Source of the DNA: Acinetobacter proteolyticus
GTDB taxonomy: Bacteria; Pseudomonadota; Gammaproteobacteria; Pseudomonadales; Moraxellaceae
Reading direction: 5' to 3'
Assembly (NCBI RefSeq): GCF_000367945.1
Contig: NZ_KB849178.1
Coordinates: 62,001-126,000, forward strand
DNA length: 64,000 nt
Part shown: one piece after another, positions 34,727 to 43,290 of the stretch
How the letters are laid out: the number at the start of each line of letters is the position of its first letter
Numbering within the stretch: the stretch's first letter is position 1
Translations under genes and position numbers: made by a program
The notes under the pieces: generated by a model
The model's input: the letters and a program-made list of their open reading frames with translations, nothing else
What the model was told of the DNA's origin: nothing
Database searches by the model: none

Positions 34727-34752
34727 ATAAGGCCTTCAAATGAAGGCCTTAT
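34727..34752 (-). terminator. prpF terminator
   Basis: ATAAGGCCTTCA and TGAAGGCCTTAT form a 12-bp palindromic stem. On the minus strand a T-rich stretch follows. It lies about 20 nt after the prpF stop. Confidence 0.8.
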
Positions 34753-34772
34753 CAAATAACACAATACACAAA

Positions 34773-35960
34773 TTAGAAAGTATCACCTGGTACACGTACC
34801 CAACCTTCCATCAACACGCGCGCACTGCGACTCATAATGGCTTTTTTCACCGCCCATTTACCATCAATCAATTCAGCTTGAGCCCCCACGCGCAAAGTCC
34901 CTGACGGATGCCCAAAACGAACAGCTTCACGCTCACCACCACCTGCAGCTAAATTTACCAAGGTACCTGGAATGGCTGCAGCTGTCCCAATTGCCACTGC
35001 CGCTGTTCCCATCATGGCATGATGTAATTTACCCATCGACAAAGCGCGAACCAATAAATCCACATCACTCGTTTCAACGGGTTTACCACTTGATGAGGTA
35101 TAGCTTTTTGGTTTTGAGACAAAGGCAATTTTAGGCGTATGCTGACGCGCTGCTGCTTCTGAAATATCTTTAATCAAGCCCATTTGTACTGCACCATAGG
35201 CACGGATTTTTTCAAAACGTGCTAAAGCTGCTGCATCACTATTAATATGCTCTTGTAATTCAGTACCCTGATAACCAATCTCTTCGGCATTCAGGAAAAT
35301 CGTTGGAATCCCAGCATTAATAAACGTGGCTTGGAATGTGCCGACGTCAGGAACGGTCAATTGATCGACCACATTTCCTGTCGGGAACATATCTCCACCT
35401 TCTTCACCATCATCCGCAGGGTCTAAAAATTCAATTTGAACCTCAGCTGCTGGGAAAGTCACACCATCCAGCTCAAAATCACCAGTTTCCTGTACTTGCC
35501 CATTGGTCACAGGAACATGTGCAATGATGGTTTTTTGTATATTCTTCTGCCAAATTCGTACTGTGCAAATGCCATTCTCAGGAATACGCGCCGCATCAAC
35601 CAAACCATTTGAAATGGCAAATGAACCCACTGCTGCGGTTAGGTTGCCACAGTTACCACTCCAATCGACAAACGGCTGATCAATTGAAACTTGACCAAAT
35701 AAATAATCGACATCATGTTCTGGCTGTGCACTTTTTGCCAAAATAACGGTTTTACTGGTACTTGAGGTTGCTCCCCCCATACCATCAATCTGTTTGCCAT
35801 AAGGGTCTGGACTGCCAATCACACGTAGAAGAAGTTGATCACGTGCTTTGCCCGCTACTTGTGCCGCTTCAGGTAAATCATCCAGTTTGAAAAATACACC
35901 TTTACTTGTGCCTCCACGCATATAAGTTGCAGGGACTTTTATTTGCGGTACTGAGCTCAT
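34773..35960 (-). CDS. prpF: 2-methylaconitate isomerase-type protein PrpF
   Basis: This 395-residue protein of the PrpF branch of the diaminopimelate-epimerase superfamily has YMRGGTSKGVFF at the N-terminus, DGMGGATSSTSKTVIL, the DWSGNCGNLTAAVGSFAI block with its catalytic cysteine, and the HHAMMGTAAVAIGTAAAIPGT and RFGHPSGTLRVGA blocks. In the methylcitrate pathway PrpF isomerises 2-methylaconitate made by AcnD. No prpB, prpC or acnD lies in this window, so the gene is an orphan here. It may serve a distant prp operon or isomerise another unsaturated tricarboxylate. It is divergent from an amino-acid permease, with inverted and direct repeats between them. Confidence 0.9.
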   Translation of the reverse strand: MSSVPQIKVPATYMRGGTSKGVFFKLDDLPEAAQVAGKARDQLLLRVIGSPDPYGKQIDGMGGATSSTSKTVILAKSAQPEHDVDYLFGQVSIDQPFVDWSGNCGNLTAAVGSFAISNGLVDAARIPENGICTVRIWQKNIQKTIIAHVPVTNGQVQETGDFELDGVTFPAAEVQIEFLDPADDGEEGGDMFPTGNVVDQLTVPDVGTFQATFINAGIPTIFLNAEEIGYQGTELQEHINSDAAALARFEKIRAYGAVQMGLIKDISEAAARQHTPKIAFVSKPKSYTSSSGKPVETSDVDLLVRALSMGKLHHAMMGTAAVAIGTAAAIPGTLVNLAAGGGEREAVRFGHPSGTLRVGAQAELIDGKWAVKKAIMSRSARVLMEGWVRVPGDTF

Positions 35961-36332
35961 GTCAATGTCTTCCTTTTATCATATTCTTGGTGCAGATCAA
36001 TTTTGAATCTAAAGGTACTGCACTGCCAGCAAAAATACCATACGACCAATGGTTTTGGGATTGGTCATAATGTGTAAAATCTGTGCATTATAGTGAGTAG
36101 ATTTCAAGAGTTTCACAATGGCAAAAATACCATTCCATCCGTCGGGAAAAACAAGGGGACTCTACAACTGTATAAAATTGCAGCATATTTCATTTTAATA
36201 TTCATATAAATATAAGATTTTAAATAACTTTTAAAAACAACTTTCCAGTCATAGCATCGTTGTACTTTTACTAGGCGAAAATCTTTGAATCTATTAGAAT
36301 AATCCAGTTAATTCCTCGTCGAGCTCAGTCCT
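35961..36332. promoter_or_regulatory. Divergent prpF/permease regulatory region
   Basis: The dyad GACCAAT (36044-36050) / ATTGGTC (36060-36066) has a 9-nt spacer. A 13-bp exact direct repeat, GCAAAAATACCAT, occurs at 36029-36041 and 36121-36133. A 26-codon ORF at 36118-36198 has an AAGAG ahead of it but is too short to call. The rest is AT-rich with nothing recognisable. Confidence 0.5.
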
Positions 36333-37691
36333 TTGAACAACGATTCTTCTCAACTTCAGCGTGGACTAAAAAACCGCCATATCCAACTCATTGCGATGGG
36401 TGGAGCGATTGGTACGGGCTTATTTTTAGGTTCTGCGCAAATTATCCAGTCTGCTGGGCCATCTATTATTTTGGGGTATGCGATTGGCGGCTTGATTGTT
36501 TTTCTAATCATGCGTCATTTAGGTGAAATGATTGTTGAAGAACCTGTTGCAGGTTCATTTAGCCATTTTGCTTATAAGTATTGGGGTAAATTTCCAGGTT
36601 TTATCACTGGCTGGAATTATTGGGTACTGTATATCCTTGTCGCAATGACTGAGCTGACGGCAGTAGGTAAATACATTAATTACTGGTGGCCACAAATCCC
36701 CGCTTGGCAGTCTGTATTGTTCTTCTTTGTCGTAATTACGGCAGTGAACCTGACCAATGTTAAATTCTATGGTGAATCAGAATTCTGGTTAGCAATCATC
36801 AAAGTGACTGCTGTCGTTGCCATGATCTTGTTTGGCTTGTTCTTGCTCTTCACTGCAGATGCAAACTCAACAGCCTCATTTAGCAACCTGTGGTCACATG
36901 GCGGCTTTTTCCCGCATGGCTTCGATGGCTTGTTCTATATGCTGGCTTTCTTGATGTTTGCCTTCGGGGGCATTGAACTGATTGGTATGGCAGCGGCAGA
37001 AGCCAAAGACCCAAAGACCACCATTCCTAAAGCGATTAACCAAGTCGTGATTCGTATTTTAGTGTTCTACGTGGGTTCACTTGCCATTCTCTTATCACTT
37101 GTGCCTTGGAATCAGTTGGATCTCGGTGGTTTAGATAAGAGTCCATTCGTAATGATTTTCAGTCAAATGGGAATTGGCTGGGCGGCACATTTACTTAACT
37201 TTATTATCCTGACAGCAGCATTGTCGGTATATAACAGCGGTATGTATGCCAATAGTCGTATGGTATTTGGTCTAGCTCAACAAGGTAATGCACCGAAAAT
37301 CTTTACCAAAACCAATAAACAAGGTGTCCCAGTTCCAGCAGTACTGCTCTCGGCTTTCCTAATCTTTGGCTGTGTATTGTTAAACTACTTTGTTCCTGAA
37401 GATGCGCTTGGACATTTGATGTATGTGGTTGTTGGTGCACTGGTTTTAAACTGGGCCATGATCAGCTTGACCCATTTAAAATATAGACGTCATATCAAAA
37501 CTGCTCAGATCAAGACTTCTTATCCCGCTTTATGGTCCCCATTCAGCAACTATCTCGTTTTGGCGTTTATTGGTGTAGTGCTGTATATCATGTGGCAGCA
37601 AGGCTTTAAAGAATCTGTACTGATGATTCCGATCTGGATCGTCGCCATGTTTATTTTTTATAAGTTTTTAAATCGTAAAACTGAAAGTTAA
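36333..37691 (+). CDS. APC-family amino-acid permease (AroP/PheP-like)
   Basis: The 452-residue protein has 12 membrane segments. The N-terminus LKNRHIQLIAMGGAIGTGLFLGSAQIIQSAGPSIILGYAIGG is the amino-acid transporter (AAT) signature. GEMIVEEPVAGSFSHFAYKYWG and FAFGGIELIGMAAAEAKDPKTTIPKAINQVVIRI follow. It probably imports an amino acid by proton symport; the AAT branch includes aromatic, proline and D-Ala/Gly carriers, and I cannot tell which applies. The start is TTG at 36333; the next in-frame ATG would delete part of the first helix, so the TTG is preferred although its ribosome site is weak. A strong terminator follows. Confidence 0.88.
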   Translation: MNNDSSQLQRGLKNRHIQLIAMGGAIGTGLFLGSAQIIQSAGPSIILGYAIGGLIVFLIMRHLGEMIVEEPVAGSFSHFAYKYWGKFPGFITGWNYWVLYILVAMTELTAVGKYINYWWPQIPAWQSVLFFFVVITAVNLTNVKFYGESEFWLAIIKVTAVVAMILFGLFLLFTADANSTASFSNLWSHGGFFPHGFDGLFYMLAFLMFAFGGIELIGMAAAEAKDPKTTIPKAINQVVIRILVFYVGSLAILLSLVPWNQLDLGGLDKSPFVMIFSQMGIGWAAHLLNFIILTAALSVYNSGMYANSRMVFGLAQQGNAPKIFTKTNKQGVPVPAVLLSAFLIFGCVLLNYFVPEDALGHLMYVVVGALVLNWAMISLTHLKYRRHIKTAQIKTSYPALWSPFSNYLVLAFIGVVLYIMWQQGFKESVLMIPIWIVAMFIFYKFLNRKTES

Positions 37692-37709
37692 CAGTTGATC
37701 GATTTCATT

Positions 37710-37740
37710 AAAAAGTGATTGCGTTTGCAATCACTTTTTT
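37710..37740 (+). terminator. Permease terminator
   Basis: AAAAAGTGATTGC and GCAATCACTTTTTT form a 13-bp stem with a GTTT loop and its own T-run. It lies directly before the tRNA gene. Confidence 0.9.
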
Positions 37741-37760
37741 GTTTATAATCATAAAATTAT

Positions 37761-37833
37761 GCGCTTATAGCTTAACTGGATAGAGCAGTTGCCTCCTAAG
37801 CGACCGACGTGGGTTCGAGTCCCGCTGAGCGCA
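37761..37833 (+). tRNA. tRNA-Arg (anticodon CCT)
   Basis: It folds as a full cloverleaf: acceptor GCGCTTA/TGAGCGC with one G-T pair, a D-arm with GCTT/GAGC, anticodon stem GTTGC/GCGAC with loop CTCCTAA (anticodon CCT at 37795-37797), and T-arm GTGGG-TTCGAGT-CCCGC. The discriminator is A at 37833. The following bases are TAA, so the 3' CCA is not encoded. It decodes the rare AGG codon. Confidence 0.95.
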
Positions 37834-37872
37834 TAACCCATTTTCATTTTGCTTATGCAATGATGGAAGACT

Positions 37873-39285
37873 TTAAATATTCCAGTTCTTTTCAATGGCC
37901 GTAATCTGACTATATACACTTTGGTACTCTGCCTGCTTGAGCGTACACCAAAGCTCAACAAAGGGTTTGCCGAGATATTCTGTTAACAATGGATTGGCTT
38001 TGATTAATTTCAGTGCTTGCATTTGCTCAGTTGGCAAGAATACATGCTCACTTTTCAGTTTTAATTGATGCGCTTGTTTCGGTACCGGTAGCTGATGCGT
38101 TAGACCATGTAAAGTCCCAATCAACATCATTGTGATCGCCAAATAAGGATTACAATCTGCTCCTGCTACGCGGTATTCCAGTCTCTGATTTTCTTGATCT
38201 GAGCACGGAATACGAATCGCCACATTACGATTATTCAGCCCCCAATTGGCTTCAAGGGGCACATGATTGCCAAATTTAAAACGTCTGAAAGAGTTTAGAT
38301 TAGGTGCTAAAATCGCCATCGAATCAGGCATCAATAACAGTAATCCACTTACTGCTTTTAATAATAGTTCAGACAGCCCATCGCTTACTGAACTAAAAAG
38401 ATTCTGCTGCTTTTGATCTAAAAGACTCATATGGAAGTGCATACCACTCCCCGCCTTATGCATATCTGGCTTAGCAAGGAAATTAGCTCTTAACCCATGC
38501 TGATTAGCAACTTGCTTGATGCTTCGCTTTAACAACATAATCTGATCACATAAAGCTAAAAGATCAGTTGTATGCTGCAGATTAATCTCATATTGCCCAG
38601 CAGAAGATTCGGAAACTATTCCTGTGATTTGAATATGCTGCTGTTTTGCAACCACTTCAATCTCATTCAGAATATGTTGATAAGGGTCAGCGCTATTAAT
38701 ATCAAAACACTGACTTATGGGCTCTTCCACAGCTACCAACTCACTTAAAGGCTGTAAATAAAATTCAATCTCTGCTGCGATACAGGGAGAGTAGCCTTGC
38801 TGCTGTAATTGGGATAGGGTTTTCTTTAAGATATTTCGGGGCTCAAGTAGACAATCTTGCTGATGATCATCTTTCATACTGAGCAACAGCTGTGCCGTTG
38901 TGTTGGGTTCAGTTGCATGCGGTTGCAATGTGCCTAAAACAGGCTCGCAGAAATGATCAGGTTCTCCAATATATTTTCCAAGGCCTGTTTCCTCAATCAC
39001 TTTACCATCTAAACTCATGGCATAAATCGACAGTGGGAAATAGCAACCTTTACTGAGATTTATTAAACAACCAATATCGATGCGTTTACCACGTAAATGT
39101 CCATTCAAATCACATAAATAAATATCAACATGTTGCGTATTCGGATAATGTTTTAGATAGGCTTCGACTTCTTCTATAAATAAATTCTTTATCTGAAGAC
39201 CATCAAACTCATTGTTCTGCATAGCCGTATCAGTGTACTTTTTAAGCGCAGATGGATGATTGATCTCAACAAGTACAGCACTCAT
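37873..39285 (-). CDS. Glutamine-synthetase-family enzyme (gamma-glutamylpolyamine synthetase-like)
   Basis: The 470-residue protein has the glutamine synthetase fold. Marks include VDIYLCDLNGHLRGKRID near the N-terminus (beta-grasp), the catalytic AAEIEFYLQ, the HKAGSGMHFHMSL ATP-binding block and the NRNVAIRIPCSD / RLEYRVAGADCNPYLAI C-terminal segment. The EIEFYL and GMHFHMSL forms resemble PuuA and GlnA-like enzymes that glutamylate putrescine or other amines rather than assimilatory GlnA. The GlnA adenylylation loop NLYDLP is absent. No polyamine catabolic genes are adjacent, so the substrate is inferred from family only. A convergent tRNA lies downstream. Confidence 0.82.
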   Translation of the reverse strand: MSAVLVEINHPSALKKYTDTAMQNNEFDGLQIKNLFIEEVEAYLKHYPNTQHVDIYLCDLNGHLRGKRIDIGCLINLSKGCYFPLSIYAMSLDGKVIEETGLGKYIGEPDHFCEPVLGTLQPHATEPNTTAQLLLSMKDDHQQDCLLEPRNILKKTLSQLQQQGYSPCIAAEIEFYLQPLSELVAVEEPISQCFDINSADPYQHILNEIEVVAKQQHIQITGIVSESSAGQYEINLQHTTDLLALCDQIMLLKRSIKQVANQHGLRANFLAKPDMHKAGSGMHFHMSLLDQKQQNLFSSVSDGLSELLLKAVSGLLLLMPDSMAILAPNLNSFRRFKFGNHVPLEANWGLNNRNVAIRIPCSDQENQRLEYRVAGADCNPYLAITMMLIGTLHGLTHQLPVPKQAHQLKLKSEHVFLPTEQMQALKLIKANPLLTEYLGKPFVELWCTLKQAEYQSVYSQITAIEKNWNI

Positions 39286-39404
39286 CGCTAAAAGCTCAAG
39301 TTATATAGATAGTTTCAGCTTAGTTGAGACCTCCCTAGAAGTAACGTAAACAATGCGTAAACTCTTGGGGTGATCGAATAAATTTCTTATAACTCAGGCA
39401 ATAA

Positions 39405-39427
39405 AAAGCGGAGTAAACCTCCGCTTT
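39405..39427 (-). terminator. Terminator after the second PAP2 gene
   Basis: AAAGCGGAG and CTCCGCTTT form a 9-bp stem with a short loop, 17 nt beyond the stop codon at 39444. T-rich sequence follows on the minus strand. Confidence 0.82.
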
Positions 39428-39443
39428 GATGAGATAAAATCCC

Positions 39444-40022
39444 TTACTCTACGATGCGAATTGCTTTGAGCTTTCTGATTCTGATCGCCAATTCTTTTAA
39501 AGCATAATTGACAAATACTACCAAGATAAAACCAATTACAAATGAACCAATTACATCAAATGGGAAATGCACACCCACAAAAACTCGTGATAAACCGACA
39601 ATGGCACTGAAGATTAAGCCAATAATGCCAATCTTTTTAAAACCCGCCAATAAATACGAAAACGCGATAATCACAATGGTCAGCGTATGCTGACTGGGGA
39701 AAGACGAACTTGAACCATGCCCAATTAACTTATGTCCTAAATCCAGCTGGAATGGACGCGGATGATGATAAAAGAATTCAATAATATCACTTAACAGCAG
39801 CGAAAATAGAACAATCACAAGCGCTTTGGCAAAGGTAAGATTGTATATTTTCCACTGGGTCACCAATAAAAAAACCAGAAAACTAATAAATACGGTATTC
39901 AGATCCTCCGCTAAAAAAATCGCAAGCTGATCAATCACAGGATTTTCTTTCGCAAAAGAATTCACACTATTAAACAAAGAAATATTTAACTCTTTAAATA
40001 TCATTTCCTTTTCTATCCACAC
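39444..40022 (-). CDS. PAP2-family phosphatase, undecaprenyl-diphosphatase (YbjG/BcrC) type
   Basis: The 192-residue protein has about five membrane helices and an intact PAP2 signature: a HHPRPF motif, SSSFPSQHT with the catalytic His, and SRVFVGVHFPFDVIGSF with the second His and Asp. The N-terminus (INSFAKENPVIDQLAIFLAED) fits the YbjG/BcrC branch. These enzymes dephosphorylate undecaprenyl diphosphate at the periplasmic face to recycle the carrier, and this also confers bacitracin tolerance. The start may be the GTG at 40022 (AGGGA 5 nt upstream) or the ATG at 40004 (MIFKELN), whose AAGGAA is too close. Unlike the PAP2 protein at 21662, all catalytic residues are canonical. Confidence 0.88.
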   Translation of the reverse strand: MWIEKEMIFKELNISLFNSVNSFAKENPVIDQLAIFLAEDLNTVFISFLVFLLVTQWKIYNLTFAKALVIVLFSLLLSDIIEFFYHHPRPFQLDLGHKLIGHGSSSSFPSQHTLTIVIIAFSYLLAGFKKIGIIGLIFSAIVGLSRVFVGVHFPFDVIGSFVIGFILVVFVNYALKELAIRIRKLKAIRIVE

Positions 40023-40165
40023 TATCCCTGAAGATCCATGCGCCCAATATACAGGATAAAAATGAAGAAATTATTAATTTTTTTTATGGTTTATTGTTCA
40101 TATCTTGCTAAAGGATTAAGCTCACATATCGAGTGAAAAATAAATCTAAATTGTATCAACAAAAA

Positions 40166-40203
40166 CACCAGTAAATAGAATAAACCTCCCCTATTTACTG
40201 GTG
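40166..40203 (-). terminator. Second porin terminator
   Basis: CACCAGTAAATAG and CTATTTACTGGTG form a 13-bp stem with a 12-nt loop. TTTTTG follows on the minus strand. Confidence 0.82.
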
Positions 40204-40218
40204 CTAATTGACTGGAAC

Positions 40219-41328
40219 TTAGAACTTAAATTCTAAACCCGTACCTGCAATCGGTTGCTTATCCTTGGCACTTGCCTGTTCGAATGTTGAGTATCCAGCA
40301 TAACCATAGACTTTGACTTGCTTATTAAATGAATAATCAGTGCCAAGTAATAATTGTTTGGCATCAAAATCGGCCTCATTGCTTTTAAAGCTGGTGCTAT
40401 TTTGGCTGTATTGTGCTTTTACAGTCCATTTCGACTGGTTCGGCAATTTATATTCAGCGCCAATCAACCATCCTTGCGAATCATCAATATTGATGGCAGC
40501 TTCATCATTCCCCTTTTTGTCCGCCACTTTAGAGGTTTGATAAAGCGTTTTCAGTGCTAATCCCTCAATTGGTGTTAACCGGCCAATCACTCGAACCGTA
40601 TTCGCTGCTGCAAATACTTCCTCAACCTGAGTCTCCGTTTCTGCAGCATTCAATAGGCCATGCCCCAAGAAATCACTTGGAATAGCCTTATCGTAGCCAA
40701 CACCGACCAAAAACACAGGATGACTGTAACTCAGCGATGCCGACCATGCATCGCCTAAGCCACGACCAGCCGCATTCACACCACCGCGTTTATCATCTTC
40801 AATACCTCTACTCTCACCCGTGGCAAGTAAAACGCTGGCTTCAAAGTTACCCTCTTTAAAAGCAATTTCAGGAGAATCATAGACCACTACATTATTGACA
40901 CGGTTCTCACCTGTCATAATGCCAGTGATATCCGCTTTATTACTGATGTAGTTATTAAAACTATCTACTGGGCTAGATAAATCTTTTAATGGGGTATTAT
41001 GTTTTCCGACTTTAAGTGCACCCAATCGGTCATCTTTTAATCCGACAAAACGATTCCGCTGTGACCAATCTGTGCGATCACCATCGGCATAAAATGCCCA
41101 TTCTGCTAAATAAATCGCACTCAAATGTTCTGTTAACTTCTCTTCGCCCTTAATTCCAAGAAATGAGCTATTGCTATTTACTTTCCATACATCACGGTCT
41201 GACGAATTTGCATTTTTTTCTGGTAAATAATCAATACTTGCATCAATTTCTCCATAAAATTTTGGTGCTGCAAATGCAGAACAGGTCGCAATACTCATCA
41301 CTGTTGCGAGTGCAATTTTCATCTTCAT
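40219..41328 (-). CDS. Gram-negative outer-membrane porin (paralogue of 27267-28373)
   Basis: The 369-residue porin starts at the ATG at 41328, where AGGAAG lies 6 nt upstream; the frame from 41346 would put six residues before the signal peptide. The signal is MKMKIALATVMSIATCSAFA. The mature protein begins APKFYGEIDASIDYLPEKN, against APTLYGEIDASVDYLPEKN in the other copy, and ends GTGLEFKF. Differences are concentrated in loop segments (for example ETETQVEEVFAAANT against AIAGGSLFAAANT), as expected for surface-exposed regions. It is monocistronic. The CitMHS transporter lies upstream on the same strand, 141 nt away, so a joint role in organic-acid uptake is conceivable. Confidence 0.9.
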   Translation of the reverse strand: MKMKIALATVMSIATCSAFAAPKFYGEIDASIDYLPEKNANSSDRDVWKVNSNSSFLGIKGEEKLTEHLSAIYLAEWAFYADGDRTDWSQRNRFVGLKDDRLGALKVGKHNTPLKDLSSPVDSFNNYISNKADITGIMTGENRVNNVVVYDSPEIAFKEGNFEASVLLATGESRGIEDDKRGGVNAAGRGLGDAWSASLSYSHPVFLVGVGYDKAIPSDFLGHGLLNAAETETQVEEVFAAANTVRVIGRLTPIEGLALKTLYQTSKVADKKGNDEAAINIDDSQGWLIGAEYKLPNQSKWTVKAQYSQNSTSFKSNEADFDAKQLLLGTDYSFNKQVKVYGYAGYSTFEQASAKDKQPIAGTGLEFKF

Positions 41329-41469
41329 TGTTATCTTCCTAACCATCTAAAAAAAGGTAAAAAAACTCTATTTCGCTCTATTTCAAGCAAAATTTAAAAT
41401 TAAAGGGGAACGAAAAAATATGAATGCTTTTATATATTTATAGATATAAAAGCATCATCATAATTAGAT

Positions 41470-42807
41470 TTACATATTATAAAATGGAAATACGCCAAAT
41501 ATTAATGCACTGCCCATCAATACGCAGCAGGTAATAAATGCCCATTTCAAAGTGAACTTCTGGTGATCACCCATTTCTACCGCAGCCAAACCACAAAGTA
41601 AGTAGGTCGATGGAACCAATGGTGATAACAAGTGAATCGGCTGACCAATAATTGACGCACGTGCAATTTCAACAGGTGCAATACCATAGTGTGATGCAGC
41701 TTCAGCCAAAATTGGCAAAACTCCGAAATAGAAAGCATCATTTGACATAAAGAAGGTCAATGGCATGCTCAATACACCTGTAATCGGTGCCAGATAAGGC
41801 CCTAAACTTGGCGGAATTACCGCAACGAAGCCTTTGGACATGGCTTCAACCATGCCTGTGCCTGATAAAATACCAGTAAAGACACCTGCAGCAAAGATCA
41901 CCCCCACAACCGCTAACACGCTATCGGCATGCATCGCAATACGTTTCTTCTGCATGTTCACGCATGGATAGTTCACCACCAATGCAATACAGAAACCCAG
42001 CATAAACAGGATCGACATTGGCAAAATCCCTTTTACCAAAGAAGCCATTAACACCAGTGTTAAAATTCCGTTAAACCAACGTAAATGTGGACGTTGTGCT
42101 TCTGGATCTTTTGAAATCGAAATATCATCGGCATGGCTAATATCCACCAGCTCAATCACGCCTAAGCGTTTGCGCTCGTACATGCCATACAGATAGGCCA
42201 AGAAGAATAACCAAGCAGCCGCCACAATCATCGATGGAATCATCGGAATGAACACTTCACTGGCATCAACTTGTAATGCACTTGCAGCACGGGCTGTTGG
42301 TCCACCCCATGGCGTCAAATTCATCACACCACTACAAAGCAACATCAAGCAGGTCATGATCAGTGGATTCATACCGACTCGTTTATAAAGCGGCATCATT
42401 GCTGCCACACAAATCATATATGTGGTTGAACCATCACCATCCAAAGAAACCAACAAGGTGAGAAAAACGGTACCCAAAGTGATTTTTAATGGATCACCTT
42501 TTACTTTCTTTAAAATCCATCTTACCGAAGGGTCAAATAACCCCGAATCAATCATTAAGGCAAAATATAAAATAGCGAAAAGAAGCATGACGCCTGTTGG
42601 TGCGAGCTTTTTAATACCCTCTAACATGGTATTGCCAAGTTCGGCCAATTGAATATGACTTAAGCTGTCAAAATAAAAACCTAAGCCCCAAGCGATAATA
42701 GCGAATATGAATGGGATTAAAATTAATGCAACTAATGCACTGAGACGTTTTGACATGATCAAATACATAAAGCACATGATCATGCTGATACCTAAAAAAG
42801 TCAGCAT
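41470..42807 (-). CDS. CitMHS-family citrate/organic-acid transporter
   Basis: The 445-residue polytopic protein is of the CitMHS (citrate-metal:H+ symporter) family. Marks include MYLIMSKRLSALVALILIPFIFAIIAW, the SLDGDGSTTYMICVAAMMPLYKR segment, LTPWGGPTARAASAL, GTGMVEAMSKGF and the C-terminal HLLSPLVPSTYLLCGLAAVEMGDHQKFTLKW. Family members import citrate complexed with magnesium or calcium. I start at the ATG at 42807 (MLTFLGIS), with AAGGA 9 nt upstream, rather than the TTG at 42816. A porin gene follows on the same strand. No CitAB-type sensor is adjacent. Confidence 0.9.
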   Translation of the reverse strand: MLTFLGISMIMCFMYLIMSKRLSALVALILIPFIFAIIAWGLGFYFDSLSHIQLAELGNTMLEGIKKLAPTGVMLLFAILYFALMIDSGLFDPSVRWILKKVKGDPLKITLGTVFLTLLVSLDGDGSTTYMICVAAMMPLYKRVGMNPLIMTCLMLLCSGVMNLTPWGGPTARAASALQVDASEVFIPMIPSMIVAAAWLFFLAYLYGMYERKRLGVIELVDISHADDISISKDPEAQRPHLRWFNGILTLVLMASLVKGILPMSILFMLGFCIALVVNYPCVNMQKKRIAMHADSVLAVVGVIFAAGVFTGILSGTGMVEAMSKGFVAVIPPSLGPYLAPITGVLSMPLTFFMSNDAFYFGVLPILAEAASHYGIAPVEIARASIIGQPIHLLSPLVPSTYLLCGLAAVEMGDHQKFTLKWAFITCCVLMGSALIFGVFPFYNM

Positions 42808-43290
42808 TGAATGCAATCCTTAGCATAATAAGTTTTTTTTAATGGGTAGACCCTACCCTAATCCAGCACAAATTCTATGCGATTTAAGTTTAGGTAATTC
42901 ATTTAATTTAATTATATGCTTAATACACCCATTCACATGAAAAATACCTTAAAAGTATACAAATATACTTTTAATATAAAACTTTAATTATTAATATATT
43001 TTTTCAAAAAAACTTAGACCAATCGATCAAAGCACTGGAAGAATAAATAAGCAGAGCTATATCCAGCCAAAATATAGACGCATTATTATGGTGCATTTTT
43101 TGATTAAAAAATAACAATTTCCCATCAACCAATAATTAAAACAAATATCATTTATTTATAAAACCACTATTCTGGTTAAAATAAAAACAGGAAAATAACC
43201 TCTACGCTGTTACGCTCAAATTATAATAATAATTATTATCAAAGAATATTAAAACAATATTAAAAATTCATATTTTGAGAATAAAACAAC
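42808..43290. other. AT-rich intergenic region with a Fur-box-like palindrome
   Basis: No gene is seen in this 483-nt stretch. TATAATAATAATTATTATC at 43222-43240 matches the 19-bp Fur consensus at 16 positions by my count. It is also low-complexity AT DNA, so chance is a serious alternative. The CitMHS promoter must lie somewhere here. Confidence 0.4.

Noticed and set aside
36118..36198. 26-codon ORF in the prpF/permease gap
   Set aside because: It has an AAGAG upstream but is too short and lacks any recognisable feature; kept only as a note in the regulatory region.
37749..37961. 70-codon minus-strand frame over the tRNA gene
   Set aside because: It overlaps tRNA-Arg and the 3' end of the glutamine-synthetase-like gene; it has no homology and no ribosome site.
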